Shown piece by piece: positions 1 to 13,650 of a stretch of 64,000 bases of DNA (positions are counted from its first letter, which is position 1; the number at the start of each line of letters is the position of its first letter). The translations under genes and the position numbers were made by a program. The stretch is from positions 102,489,441 through 102,553,440 of the forward strand of contig OX375874.1 in NCBI GenBank assembly GCA_947359465.1, written 5' to 3'. Below the pieces are notes generated by a model. It did not search any database, had not been told where the DNA came from, and worked only from the letters and a program-made list of their open reading frames with translations. This stretch comes from Metellina segmentata. Its lineage: Eukaryota; Arthropoda; Arachnida; Araneae; Tetragnathidae.

Positions 1-120
1 GCTATCATGTTGCGAATTTGTGGGATTCTTTCTGGTAATGCCATCTACCGTCGTGCAGAACAAACAATCGTTTCCTGAAAATATAAAGATTCTACACGCT
101 CTTTTATCCACTGTCCTCAA

Positions 121-366
121 ATGAGGACGCTGGACGTTAATGGGTTAACGCCGAGGCCTATTGCTCTATTTTGGATGACTGTGTGCTTCCATCGTTGTGG
201 CAGTTTTACGGGATGTACCCATGTTACTTCCATGACGACATCGTCAGCTATCATGTTGCGAATTTGTGGTATTCTTTCTGGTAATACCATCTACCGTCGT
301 GCAGAACAAACAATTGTTTTCTGAAAATATAAAGATTCTACACGCTCTTTTATCCACTGTCCTCAA
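121..366 (+). repeat. Representative satellite monomer and its anatomy
   Basis: In this representative unit, positions 147-259 (unit positions 27-139) correspond to a Tc1-family transposase segment. Read in the frame of ttg-gat-gac it gives NAEAYCSILDDCVLPSLW, then a YGM.PCYFHDD stretch ending HVA. The second D of HDD (unit positions 117-119) sits where the second catalytic aspartate of the DD34E triad lies. Just after HVA the same frame reads LWYSFW (LWDSFW in other units), which resembles the VWGCFS motif that normally lies upstream of this region. The native monomer may therefore run from VWGCFS to HVA, about 173 bp in the minus-strand relic at 58 kb, plus about 70 bp of unexplained sequence around unit positions 165-245. 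The unit also contains TGACGA-CA-TCGTCA, a short perfect dyad at unit positions 113-126. Confidence 0.8.
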
Positions 367-1596
367 ATGAGGACGCTGGACGTTAATGGGTTAACGCCGA
401 GGCCTATTGCTCTATTATGGATGACTGTGTGCTTCCATCGTTGTGGCAGTTTTACGGGATGTACCCATGTTACTTCCATGACGACATCGTCAGCTATCAT
501 GTTGCGAATTTGTGGTATTCTTTCTGGTAATACCATCTACCGTCGTGCAGAACAAACAATCGTTTCCTGAAAATATAAAGATTCTACACGCTCTTTTATC
601 CACTGTCCTCAAATGAGGACGCTGGACGTTAATGGGTAAACGCCGAGGCCTATTGCTCTACTTTGGATGACTGTGTGCTTCCATCGTTGTGGCAGTTTTA
701 CGGGATGTACCCATGTTACTTCCATGACGACATCGTCATCTATCATGTTGCGAATTTGTGGGATTCTTTCTGGTAATGCCATCTACCGTCATGCAGAACA
801 AACAATCGTTTCCTGAAAATATAAAGATTCTACACGCTCTTTTATCCACTGTCCTCAAATGAGGACGCTGGACGTTAATGGGTTAACGCCGAGGCCTATT
901 GCTCTACTTTGGATGACTGTGTGCTTCCATCGTTGTGGCAGTTTTACGGGATGTACCCATGTTACTTCCATGACGACATCGTCAGCTATCATGTTGCGAA
1001 TTTGTGGTATTCTTTCTGGTAATACCATCTACCGTCGTGCAGAACAAACAATTGTTTTCTGAAAATATAAAGATTCTACACGCTCTTTTATCCACTGTCC
1101 TCAAATGAGGACGCTGGACGTTAATGGGTTAACGCCGAGGCCTATTGCTCTATTTTGGATGACTGTGTGCTTCCATCGTTGTGGCAGTTTTACGGGATGT
1201 ACCCATGTTACTTCCATGACGACATCGTCAGCTATCATGTTGCGAATTTGTGGGATTCTTTCTGGTAATGCCATCTACCGTCGTGCAGAACAAACAATCG
1301 TTTCCTGAAAATATAAAGATTCTACACGCTCTTTTATCCACTGTCCTCAAATGAGGACGCTGGACGTTAATGGGTTAACGCCGAGGCCTATTGCTCTATT
1401 TTGGATGACTGTGTGCTTCCATCGTTGTGGCAGTTTTACGGGATGTACCCATGTTACTTCCATGACGACATCGTCAGCTATCATGTTGCGAATTTGTGGT
1501 ATTCTTTCTGGTAATACCATCTACCGTCGTGCAGAACAAACAATTGTTTTCTGAAAATATAAAGATTCTACACGCTCTTTTATCCACTGTCCTCAA

Positions 1597-1842
1597 ATGA
1601 GGACGCTGGACGTTAATGGGTTAACGCCGAGGCCTATTGCTCTATTATGGATGACTGTGTGCTTCCATCGTTGTGGCAGTTTTACGGGATGTACCCATGT
1701 TACTTCCATGACGACATCGTCAGCTATCATGTTGCGAATTTGTGGTATTCTTTCTGGTAATACCATCTACCGTCGTGCAGAACAAACAATCGTTTACTGA
1801 AAATATAAAGATTCTACACGCTCTTTTATCCACTGTCCTCAA
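1597..1842 (+). repeat. Chimeric monomer (recombinant between two monomer types)
   Basis: The 5' half carries the rare ctattatgg variant seen at 367, 2,827 and 6,271. The 3' end carries the rare atcgtttactg variant seen at 3,319 and 6,763. Elsewhere in this part of the array these two markers lie two monomers apart, separated by a unit with the gggtaaacg stop variant. The unit here joins them, and the monomer that follows (1,843) matches the one that follows the second marker elsewhere (3,565 and 7,009). This is what an in-register unequal exchange that removed 492 bp would leave. The unit is still 246 bp long. Confidence 0.6.
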
Positions 1843-2580
1843 ATGAGGACGCTGGACGTTAATGGGTTAACGCCGAGGCCTATTGCTCTACTTTGGATGA
1901 CTGTGTGCTTCCATCGTTGTGGCAGTTTTACGGGATGTACCCATGTTACTTCCATGACGACATCGTCAGCTATCATGTTGCGAATTTGTGGGATTCTTTC
2001 TGGTAATGCCATCTACCGTCGTGCAGAACAAACAATTGTTTTCTGAAAATATAAAGATTCTACACGCTCTTTTATCCACTGTCCTCAAATGAGGACGCTG
2101 GACGTTAATGGGTTAACGCCGAGGCCTATTGCTCTATTTTGGATGACTGTGTGCTTCCATCGTTGTGGCAGTTTTACGGGATGTACCCATGTTACTTCCA
2201 TGACGACATCGTCAGCTATCATGTTGCGAATTTGTGGTATTCTTTCTGGTAATACCATCTACCGTCGTGCAGAACAAACAATTGTTTTCTGAAAATATAA
2301 AGATTCTACACGCTCTTTTATCCACTGTCCTCAAATGAGGACGCTGGACGTTAATGGGTTAACGCCGAGGCCTATTGCTCTATTTTGGATGACTGTGTGC
2401 TTCCATCGTTGTGGCAGTTTTACGGGATGTACCCATGTTACTTCCATGACGACATCGTCAGCTATCATGTTGCGAATTTGTGGGATTCTTTCTGGTAATG
2501 CCATCTACCGTCGTGCAGAACAAACAATCGTTTCCTGAAAATATAAAGATTCTACACGCTCTTTTATCCACTGTCCTCAA

Positions 2581-5500
2581 ATGAGGACGCTGGACGTTAA
2601 TGGGTTAACGCCGAGGCCTATTGCTCTATTTTGGATGACTGTGTGCTTCCATCGTTGTGGCAGTTTTACGGGATGTACCCATGTTACTTCCATGACGACA
2701 TCGTCAGCTATCATGTTGCGAATTTGTGGTATTCTTTCTGGTAATACCATCTACCGTCGTGCAGAACAAACAATTGTTTTCTGAAAATATAAAGATTCTA
2801 CACGCTCTTTTATCCACTGTCCTCAAATGAGGACGCTGGACGTTAATGGGTTAACGCCGAGGCCTATTGCTCTATTATGGATGACTGTGTGCTTCCATCG
2901 TTGTGGCAGTTTTACGGGATGTACCCATGTTACTTCCATGACGACATCGTCAGCTATCATGTTGCGAATTTGTGGTATTCTTTCTGGTAATACCATCTAC
3001 CGTCGTGCAGAACAAACAATCGTTTCCTGAAAATATAAAGATTCTACACGCTCTTTTATCCACTGTCCTCAAATGAGGACGCTGGACGTTAATGGGTAAA
3101 CGCCGAGGCCTATTGCTCTACTTTGGATGACTGTGTGCTTCCATCGTTGTGGCAGTTTTACGGGATGTACCCATGTTACTTCCATGACGACATCGTCATC
3201 TATCATGTTGCGAATTTGTGGGATTCTTTCTGGTAATGCCATCTACCGTCATGCAGAACAAACAATCGTTTCCTGAAAATATAAAGATTCTACACGCTCT
3301 TTTATCCACTGTCCTCAAATGAGGACGCTGGACGTTAATGGGTTAACGCCGAGGCCTATTGCTCTACTTTGGATGACTGTGTGCTTCCATCGTTGTGGCA
3401 GTTTTACGGGATGTACCCATGTTACTTCCATGACGACATCGTCAGCTATCATGTTGCGAATTTGTGGTATTCTTTCTGGTAATACCATCTACCGTCGTGC
3501 AGAACAAACAATCGTTTACTGAAAATATAAAGATTCTACACGCTCTTTTATCCACTGTCCTCAAATGAGGACGCTGGACGTTAATGGGTTAACGCCGAGG
3601 CCTATTGCTCTACTTTGGATGACTGTGTGCTTCCATCGTTGTGGCAGTTTTACGGGATGTACCCATGTTACTTCCATGACGACATCGTCAGCTATCATGT
3701 TGCGAATTTGTGGGATTCTTTCTGGTAATGCCATCTACCGTCGTGCAGAACAAACAATTGTTTTCTGAAAATATAAAGATTCTACACGCTCTTTTATCCA
3801 CTGTCCTCAAATGAGGACGCTGGACGTTAATGGGTTAACGCCGAGGCCTATTGCTCTATTTTGGATGACTGTGTGCTTCCATCGTTGTGGCAGTTTTACG
3901 GGATGTACCCATGTTACTTCCATGACGACATCGTCAGCTATCATGTTGCGAATTTGTGGTATTCTTTCTGGTAATACCATCTACCGTCGTGCAGAACAAA
4001 CAATTGTTTTCTGAAAATATAAAGATTCTACACGCTCTTTTATCCACTGTCCTCAAATGAGGACGCTGGACGTTAATGGGTTAACGCCGAGGCCTATTGC
4101 TCTATTTTGGATGACTGTGTGCTTCCATCGTTGTGGCAGTTTTACGGGATGTACCCATGTTACTTCCATGACGACATCGTCAGCTATCATGTTGCGAATT
4201 TGTGGGATTCTTTCTGGTAATGCCATCTACCGTCGTGCAGAACAAACAATTGTTTTCTGAAAATATAAAGATTCTACACGCTCTTTTATCCACTGTCCTC
4301 AAATGAGGACGCTGGTCGTTAATGGGTTAACGCCGAGGCCTATTGCTCTATTTTGGATGACTGTGTGCTTCCATCGTTGTGGCAGTTTTACGGGATGTAC
4401 CCATGTTACTTCCATGACGACATCGTCAGCTATCATGTTGCGAATTTGTGGGATTCTTTCTGGTAATGCCATCTACCGTCGTGCAGAACAAACAATTGTT
4501 TTCTGAAAATATAAAGATTCTACACGCTCTTTTATCCACTGTCCTCAAATGAGGACGCTGGACGTTAATGGGTTAACGCCGAGGCCTATTGCTCTACTTT
4601 GGATGACTGTGTGCTTCCATCGTTGTGGCAGTTTTACGGGATGTACCCATGTTACTTCCATGACGACATCGTCATCTATCATGTTGCGAATTTGTGGGAT
4701 TCTTTCTGGTAATGCCATCTACCGTCATGCAGAACAAACAATCGTTTCCTGAAAATATAAAGATTCTACACGCTCTTTTATCCACTGTCCTCAAATGAGG
4801 ACGCTGGACGTTAATGGGTTAACGCCGAGGCCTATTGCTCTACTTTGGATGACTGTGTGCTTCCATCGTTGTGGCAGTTTTACGGGATGTACCCATGTTA
4901 CTTCCATGACGACATCGTCAGCTATCATGTTGCGAATTTGTGGTATTCTTTCTGGTAATACCATCTACCGTCGTGCAGAACAAACAATCGTTTCCTGAAA
5001 ATATAAAGATTCTACACGCTCTTTTATCCACTGTCCTCAAATGAGGACGCTGGACGTTAATGGGTTAACGCCGAGGCCTATTGCTCTACTTTGGATGACT
5101 GTGTGCTTCCATCGTTGTGGCAGTTTTACGCGATGTACCCATGTTACTTCCATGACGACATCGTCAGCTATCATGTTGCGAATTTGTGGGATTCTTTCTG
5201 GTAATACCATCTACCGTCGTGCAGAACAAACAATCGTTTCCTGAAAATATAAAGATTCTACACGCTCTTTTATCCACTGTCCTCAAATGAGGACGCTGGG
5301 CGTTAATGGGTTAACGCCGAGGCCTATTGCACTACTTTGGATGACTGTGTGCTTCCATCGTTGTAGCAATTTTACGAGATGTACCCATGTTACTTCCATG
5401 ACGACATCGTCAGCTATCATGTTGCGAATTTGTGGTATTCTTTCTGGTAATACCATCTACCGTCGTGCAGAACAAACAATCGCTTCCTGAAAATATAAAG

Positions 5501-6024
5501 ATTCTACACGCTCTTTTATCCACTGTCCTCAAATGAGGACGCTGGACGTTAATGGGTTAACGTCGAGGCCTATTGCTCTACTTTGGATGACTGTGTGCTT
5601 CCATCGTTGTGGCAGTTTTACGGGATGTACCCATGTTACTTCCATGACGACATCGTCAGCTATCATGTTGCGAATTTGTGGGATTCTTTCTGGTAATGCC
5701 ATCTACCGTCGTGCAGAACAAACAATCGTTTCCTGAAAATATAAAGATTCTACACGCTCTTTTATCCACTGTCCTCAAATGAGGACGCTGGACGTTAATG
5801 GGTTGACGCCGAGGCCTATTGCTCTACTTTGGATGACTGTGTGCTTCCATCGTTGTGGCAGTTTTACGGGATGTACCCATGTTACTTCCATGACGACATC
5901 GTCAGCTATCATGTTGCGAATTTGTGGGATTCTTTCTGGTAATGCCATCTACCGTCGTGCAGAACAAACAATCGTTTCCTGAAAATATAAAGATTCTACA
6001 CGCTCTTTTATCCACTGTCCTCAA
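2581..6024 (+). repeat. Higher-order repeat A, copy 1 (14 monomers, 3,444 bp)
   Basis: Fourteen monomers form an ordered set that is repeated directly downstream at 6,025. Rare private variants set the register: ctattatgg at 2,827, the gggtaaacg stop variant at 3,073, atcgtttactg at 3,319, gctggtcgtt at 4,303, tttacgcgatg at 5,041, the multiply substituted unit at 5,287 (gctgggcgtt, gcactactttgg, gtagcaattttacgag, atcgcttcc), acgtcgagg at 5,533 and gggttgacg at 5,779. The first three units of the order also occur at 121-858, so an older partial copy lies to the left. Confidence 0.85.
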
Positions 6025-9000
6025 ATGAGGACGCTGGACGTTAATGGGTTAACGCCGAGGCCTATTGCTCTATTTTGGATGACTGTGTGCTTCCATCGTT
6101 GTGGCAGTTTTACGGGATGTACCCATGTTACTTCCATGACGACATCGTCAGCTATCATGTTGCGAATTTGTGGTATTCTTTCTGGTAATACCATCTACCG
6201 TCGTGCAGAACAAACAATTGTTTTCTGAAAATATAAAGATTCTACACGCTCTTTTATCCACTGTCCTCAAATGAGGACGCTGGACGTTAATGGGTTAACG
6301 CCGAGGCCTATTGCTCTATTATGGATGACTGTGTGCTTCCATCGTTGTGGCAGTTTTACGGGATGTACCCATGTTACTTCCATGACGACATCGTCAGCTA
6401 TCATGTTGCGAATTTGTGGTATTCTTTCTGGTAATACCATCTACCGTCGTGCAGAACAAACAATCGTTTCCTGAAAATATAAAGATTCTACACGCTCTTT
6501 TATCCACTGTCCTCAAATGAGGACGCTGGACGTTAATGGGTAAACGCCGAGGCCTATTGCTCTACTTTGGATGACTGTGTGCTTCCATCGTTGTGGCAGT
6601 TTTACGGGATGTACCCATGTTACTTCCATGACGACATCGTCATCTATCATGTTGCGAATTTGTGGGATTCTTTCTGGTAATGCCATCTACCGTCATGCAG
6701 AACAAACAATCGTTTCCTGAAAATATAAAGATTCTACACGCTCTTTTATCCACTGTCCTCAAATGAGGACGCTGGACGTTAATGGGTTAACGCCGAGGCC
6801 TATTGCTCTACTTTGGATGACTGTGTGCTTCCATCGTTGTGGCAGTTTTACGGGATGTACCCATGTTACTTCCATGACGACATCGTCAGCTATCATGTTG
6901 CGAATTTGTGGTATTCTTTCTGGTAATACCATCTACCGTCGTGCAGAACAAACAATCGTTTACTGAAAATATAAAGATTCTACACGCTCTTTTATCCACT
7001 GTCCTCAAATGAGGACGCTGGACGTTAATGGGTTAACGCCGAGGCCTATTGCTCTACTTTGGATGACTGTGTGCTTCCATCGTTGTGGCAGTTTTACGGG
7101 ATGTACCCATGTTACTTCCATGACGACATCGTCAGCTATCATGTTGCGAATTTGTGGGATTCTTTCTGGTAATGCCATCTACCGTCGTGCAGAACAAACA
7201 ATTGTTTTCTGAAAATATAAAGATTCTACACGCTCTTTTATCCACTGTCCTCAAATGAGGACGCTGGACGTTAATGGGTTAACGCCGAGGCCTATTGCTC
7301 TATTTTGGATGACTGTGTGCTTCCATCGTTGTGGCAGTTTTACGGGATGTACCCATGTTACTTCCATGACGACATCGTCAGCTATCATGTTGCGAATTTG
7401 TGGTATTCTTTCTGGTAATACCATCTACCGTCGTGCAGAACAAACAATTGTTTTCTGAAAATATAAAGATTCTACACGCTCTTTTATCCACTGTCCTCAA
7501 ATGAGGACGCTGGACGTTAATGGGTTAACGCCGAGGCCTATTGCTCTATTTTGGATGACTGTGTGCTTCCATCGTTGTGGCAGTTTTACGGGATGTACCC
7601 ATGTTACTTCCATGACGACATCGTCAGCTATCATGTTGCGAATTTGTGGGATTCTTTCTGGTAATGCCATCTACCGTCGTGCAGAACAAACAATTGTTTT
7701 CTGAAAATATAAAGATTCTACACGCTCTTTTATCCACTGTCCTCAAATGAGGACGCTGGTCGTTAATGGGTTAACGCCGAGGCCTATTGCTCTATTTTGG
7801 ATGACTGTGTGCTTCCATCGTTGTGGCAGTTTTACGGGATGTACCCATGTTACTTCCATGACGACATCGTCAGCTATCATGTTGCGAATTTGTGGGATTC
7901 TTTCTGGTAATGCCATCTACCGTCGTGCAGAACAAACAATTGTTTTCTGAAAATATAAAGATTCTACACGCTCTTTTATCCACTGTCCTCAAATGAGGAC
8001 GCTGGACGTTAATGGGTTAACGCCGAGGCCTATTGCTCTACTTTGGATGACTGTGTGCTTCCATCGTTGTGGCAGTTTTACGGGATGTACCCATGTTACT
8101 TCCATGACGACATCGTCATCTATCATGTTGCGAATTTGTGGGATTCTTTCTGGTAATGCCATCTACCGTCATGCAGAACAAACAATCGTTTCCTGAAAAT
8201 ATAAAGATTCTACACGCTCTTTTATCCACTGTCCTCAAATGAGGACGCTGGACGTTAATGGGTTAACGCCGAGGCCTATTGCTCTACTTTGGATGACTGT
8301 GTGCTTCCATCGTTGTGGCAGTTTTACGGGATGTACCCATGTTACTTCCATGACGACATCGTCAGCTATCATGTTGCGAATTTGTGGTATTCTTTCTGGT
8401 AATACCATCTACCGTCGTGCAGAACAAACAATCGTTTCCTGAAAATATAAAGATTCTACACGCTCTTTTATCCACTGTCCTCAAATGAGGACGCTGGACG
8501 TTAATGGGTTAACGCCGAGGCCTATTGCTCTACTTTGGATGACTGTGTGCTTCCATCGTTGTGGCAGTTTTACGCGATGTACCCATGTTACTTCCATGAC
8601 GACATCGTCAGCTATCATGTTGCGAATTTGTGGGATTCTTTCTGGTAATACCATCTACCGTCGTGCAGAACAAACAATCGTTTCCTGAAAATATAAAGAT
8701 TCTACACGCTCTTTTATCCACTGTCCTCAAATGAGGACGCTGGGCGTTAATGGGTTAACGCCGAGGCCTATTGCACTACTTTGGATGACTGTGTGCTTCC
8801 ATCGTTGTAGCAATTTTACGAGATGTACCCATGTTACTTCCATGACGACATCGTCAGCTATCATGTTGCGAATTTGTGGTATTCTTTCTGGTAATACCAT
8901 CTACCGTCGTGCAGAACAAACAATCGCTTCCTGAAAATATAAAGATTCTACACGCTCTTTTATCCACTGTCCTCAAATGAGGACGCTGGACGTTAATGGG

Positions 9001-9222
9001 TTAACGTCGAGGCCTATTGCTCTACTTTGGATGACTGTGTGCTTCCATCGTTGTGGCAGTTTTACGGGATGTACCCATGTTACTTCCATGACGACATCGT
9101 CAGCTATCATGTTGCGAATTTGTGGGATTCTTTCTGGTAATGCCATCTACCGTCGTGCAGAACAAACAATCGTTTCCTGAAAATATAAAGATTCTACACG
9201 CTCTTTTATCCACTGTCCTCAA
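6025..9222 (+). repeat. Higher-order repeat A, copy 2 (13 units plus a shared start of the 14th)
   Basis: Monomer for monomer this repeats the previous block at an offset of 3,444 bp. The same private variants appear at 6,271, 6,517, 6,763, 7,747, 8,485, 8,731 and 8,977. The multiply substituted unit at 8,731 looks identical to that at 5,287. The next unit (9,223) still begins with the gggttgacg variant but then carries acaacgtcagc and a ttaaaat end typical of the following domain, so HOR A passes into domain B within or near that monomer. Confidence 0.85.
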
Positions 9223-10206
9223 ATGAGGACGCTGGACGTTAATGGGTTGACGCCGAGGCCTATTGCTCTACTTTGGATGACTGTGTGCTTCCATCGTTGT
9301 GGCAGTTTTACGGGATGTACCCATGTTACTTCCATGACGACAACGTCAGCTATCATGTTGCGAATTTGTGGTATTCTTTCTGGTAATACCATCTACCGTC
9401 ATGCAGAACAAACAATCGTTTCCTTAAAATATAAAGATTCTACACGCTCTTTTATCCACTGTCCACAAATGAGAACGCTGGACGTTAATGGGTTAACGCC
9501 GAGGCCTATTGCTCTACTTTGGATGACTGTGTGCTTCCATCGTTGTGGCAGTTTTACGGGATGTACCCATGTTACTTCCATGACGACATCGTCAGCTATC
9601 ATGTTGCGAATTTGTGGGATTCTTTCTGGTAATGCCATCTACCGTCGTGCAGAACAAACAATAGTTTCCTGAAAATATAAAGATTCTACACGCTCTTTTA
9701 TCCACTGTCCTCAAATGAGGACGCTGGACGTTAATGGGTTAACGCCGAGGCCTATTGCTCTATTTTGGATGACTGTGTGCTTCCATCGTTGTGGCAGTTT
9801 TACGGGATGTACCCATGTTACTTCCATGACGACATCGTCAGCTATCATGTTGCGAATTTGTGGTATTCTTTCTGGTAATACCATCTACCGTCGTGCAGAA
9901 CAAACAATCGTTTCCTGAAAATATAAAGATTCTACACGCTCTTTTATTCACTGTCCTCAAATGAGGACGCTGGACGTTAATGGGTAAACGCCGAGGCCTA
10001 TTGCTCTACTTTGGATGACTGTGTGCTTCCATCGTTGTGGCAGTTTTACGGGATGTACCCATGTTACTTCCATGACGACATCGTCATCTATCATGTTGCG
10101 AATTTGTGGGATTCTTTCTGGTAATACCATCTACCGTCATGCAGAACAAACAATCGTTTCCTTAAAATATAAAGATTCTACACGCTCTTTTATCCACTGT
10201 CCTCAA

Positions 10207-13200
10207 ATGAGAACGCTGGACGTTAATGGGTTAACGCCGAGGCCTATTGCTCTACTTTGGATGACTGTGTGCTTCCATCGTTGTGGCAGTTTTACGGGAT
10301 GTACCCATGTTACTTCCATGACGACATCGTCAGCTATCATGTTGCGAATTTGTGGGATTCTTTCTGGTAATGCCATCTACCGTCGTGCAGAACAAACAAT
10401 AGTTACCTGAAAATATAAAGATTCTACACGCTCTTTTATCCACTGTCCTCAAATGAGGACGCTGGACGTTAATGGGTTAACGCCGAGGCCTATTGCTCTA
10501 TTTTGGATGACTGTGTGCTTCCATCGTTGTGGCAGTTTTACGGGATGTACCCATGTTACTTCCATGACGACATCGTCAGCTATCATGTTGCGAATTTGTG
10601 GTATTCTTTCTGGTAATACCATCTACCGTCGTGCAGAACAAACAATCGTTTCCTGAAAATATAAAGATTCTACACGCTCTTTTATCCACTGTCCTCAAAT
10701 GAGGACAATGGACGTTAATGGGTAAACGCCGAGGCCTATTGCTCTACTTTGGATGACTGTGTGCTTCCATCGTTGTGGCAGTTTTACGGGATATACCCAT
10801 GTTACTTCCATGACGACATCGTCATCTATCATGTTGCGAATTTGTGGGATTCTTTCTGGTAATGCCATCTACCGTCATGCAGTACAAACAATCGTTTCCT
10901 GAAAATATAAAGATTCTACACGCTCTTTTATCCACTGTCCTCAAATGAGGACGCTGGACGTTAATGGGTTAACGCCGAGGCCTATTGCTCTACTTTGGAT
11001 GACTGTGTGCTTCCATCGTTGTGGCAGTTTTACGGGATGTACCCATGTTACTTCCATGACGACATCGTCAGCTATCATGTTGCGAATTTGTGGGATTCTT
11101 TCTGGTAATGCCATCTACCGTCGTGCAGAACAAACAATCGTTTCCTGAAAATATAAAGATTCTACACGCTCTTTTATCCACTGTCCTCAAATGAGGACGC
11201 TGGACGTTAATGGGTTGACGCCGAGGCCTATTGCTCTACTTTGGATGACTGTGTGCTTCCATCGTTGTGGCAGTTTTACGGGATGTACCCATGTTACTTC
11301 CATGACGACAACGTCAGCTATCATGTTGCGAATTTGTGGTATTCTTTCTGGTAATACCATCTACCGTCATGCAGAACAAACAATCGTTTCCTTAAATTAT
11401 AAAGATTCTACACGCTCTTTTATCCACTGTCCACAAATGAGAACGCTGGACGTTAATGGGTTAACGCCGAGGCCTATTGCTCTACTTTGGATGACTGTGT
11501 GCTTCCATCGTTGTGGCAGTTTTACGGGATGTACCCATGTTACTTCCATGACGACATCGTCAGCTATCATGTTGCGAATTTGTGGGATTCTTTCTGGTAA
11601 TGCCATCTACCGTCGTGCAGAACAAACAATAGTTTCCTGAAAATATAAAGATTCTACACGCTCTTTTATCCACTGTCCTCAAATGAGGACGCTGGACGTT
11701 AATGGGTTAACGCCGAGGCCTATTGCTCTATTTTGGATGACTGTGTGCTTCCATCGTTGTGGCAGTTTTACGGGATGTACCCATGTTACTTCCATGACGA
11801 CATCGTCAGCTATCATGTTGCGAATTTGTGGTATTCTTTCTGGTAATACCATCTACCGTCGTGCAGAACAAACAATCGTTTCCTGAAAATATAAAGATTC
11901 TACACGCTCTTTTATCCACTGTCCTCAAATGAGGACGCTGGACGTTAATGGGTAAACGCCGAGGCCTATTGCTCTACTTTGGATGACTGTGTGCTTCCAT
12001 CGTTGTGGCAGTTTTACGGGATGTACCCATGTTACTTCCATGACGACATCGTCATCTATCATGTTGCGAATTTGTGGGATTCTTTCTGGTAATACCATCT
12101 ACCGTCATGCAGAACAAACAATCGTTTCCTTAAAATATAAAGATTCTACACGCTCTTTTATCCACTGTCCTCAAATGAGAACGCTGGACGTTAATGGGTT
12201 AACGCCGAGGCCTATTGCTCTACTTTGGATGACTGTGTGCTTCCATCGTTGTGGCAGTTTTACGGGATGTACCCATGTTACTTCCATGACGACATCGTCA
12301 GCTATCATGTTGCGAATTTGTGGGATTCTTTCTGGTAATGCCATCTACCGTCGTGCAGAACAAACAATAGTTTCCTGAAAATATAAAGATTCTACACGCT
12401 CTTTTATCCACTGTCCTCAAATGAGGACGCTGGACGTTAATGGGTTAACGCCGAGGCCTATTGCTCTATTTTGGATGACTGTGTGCTTCCATCGTTGTGG
12501 CAGTTTTACGGGATGTACCCATGTTACTTCCATGACGACATCGTCAGCTATCATGTTGCGAATTTGTGGTATTCTTTCTGGTAATACCATCTACCGTCGT
12601 GCAGAACAAACAATCGTTTCCTGAAAATATAAAGATTCTACACGCTCTTTTATCCACTGTCCTCAAATGAGGACGCTGGACGTTAATGGGTAAACGCCGA
12701 GGCCTATTGCTCTACTTTGGATGACTGTGTGCTTCCATCGTTGTGGCAGTTTTACGGGATGTACCCATGTTACTTCCATGACGACATCGTCATCTATCAT
12801 GTTGCGAATTTGTGGGATTCTTTCTGGTAATGCCATCTACCGTCATGCAGTACAAACAATCGTTTCCTGAAAATATAAAGATTCTACACGCTCTTTTATC
12901 CACTGTCCTCAAATGAGGACGCTGGACGTTAATGGGTTAACGCCGAGGCCTATTGCTCTACTTTGGATGACTGTGTGCTTCCATCGTTGTGGCAGTTTTA
13001 CGGGATGTACCCATGTTACTTCCATGACGACATCGTCAGCTATCATGTTGCGAATTTGTGGTATTCTTTCTGGTAATACCATCTACCGTCGTGCAGAACA
13101 AACAATCGTTTCCTGAAAATATAAAGATTCTACACGCTCTTTTATCCACTGTCCTCAAATGAGGACGCTGGACGTTAATGGGTTAACGCCGAGGCCTATT

Positions 13201-13650
13201 GCTCTACTTTGGATAACTGTGTGCTTCCATCGTTGTGGCAGTTTTACGGGATGTACCCATGTTACTTCCATGACGACATCGTCAGCTATCATGTTGCGAA
13301 TTTGTGGTATTCTTTCTGGTAATGCCATCTACCGACGTGCAGAACAAACAATTGTTTCCTGAAAATATAAAGATTCTACACGCTCTTTTATCCACTGTCC
13401 TCAAATGAGGACGCTGGACGTTAATGGGTTAACGCCGAGGCCTATTGCTCTATTTTGGATGACTGTGTGCTTCCATCGTTGTGGCAGTTTTACGGGATGT
13501 ACCCATGTTACTTCCATGACGACATCGTCAGCTATCATGTTGCGAATTTGTGGTATTCTTTCTGGTAATACCATCTACCGTCGTGCAGAACAAACAATCG
13601 TTTCCTTAAAATATAAAGATTCTACACGCTCTTTTATCCACTGTCCTCAA
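10207..13650 (+). repeat. Higher-order repeat B, clearest copy 1 (14 monomers)
   Basis: This block starts with the unit ending agttacctg and runs through units with aatggacgtt (10,699), the fused pair (11,191-11,640), a second fused pair (11,983-12,378), a gggtaaacg unit with catgcagtac (12,667) and a ggataactg unit (13,159). The same order begins again 3,444 bp downstream. Confidence 0.7.
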
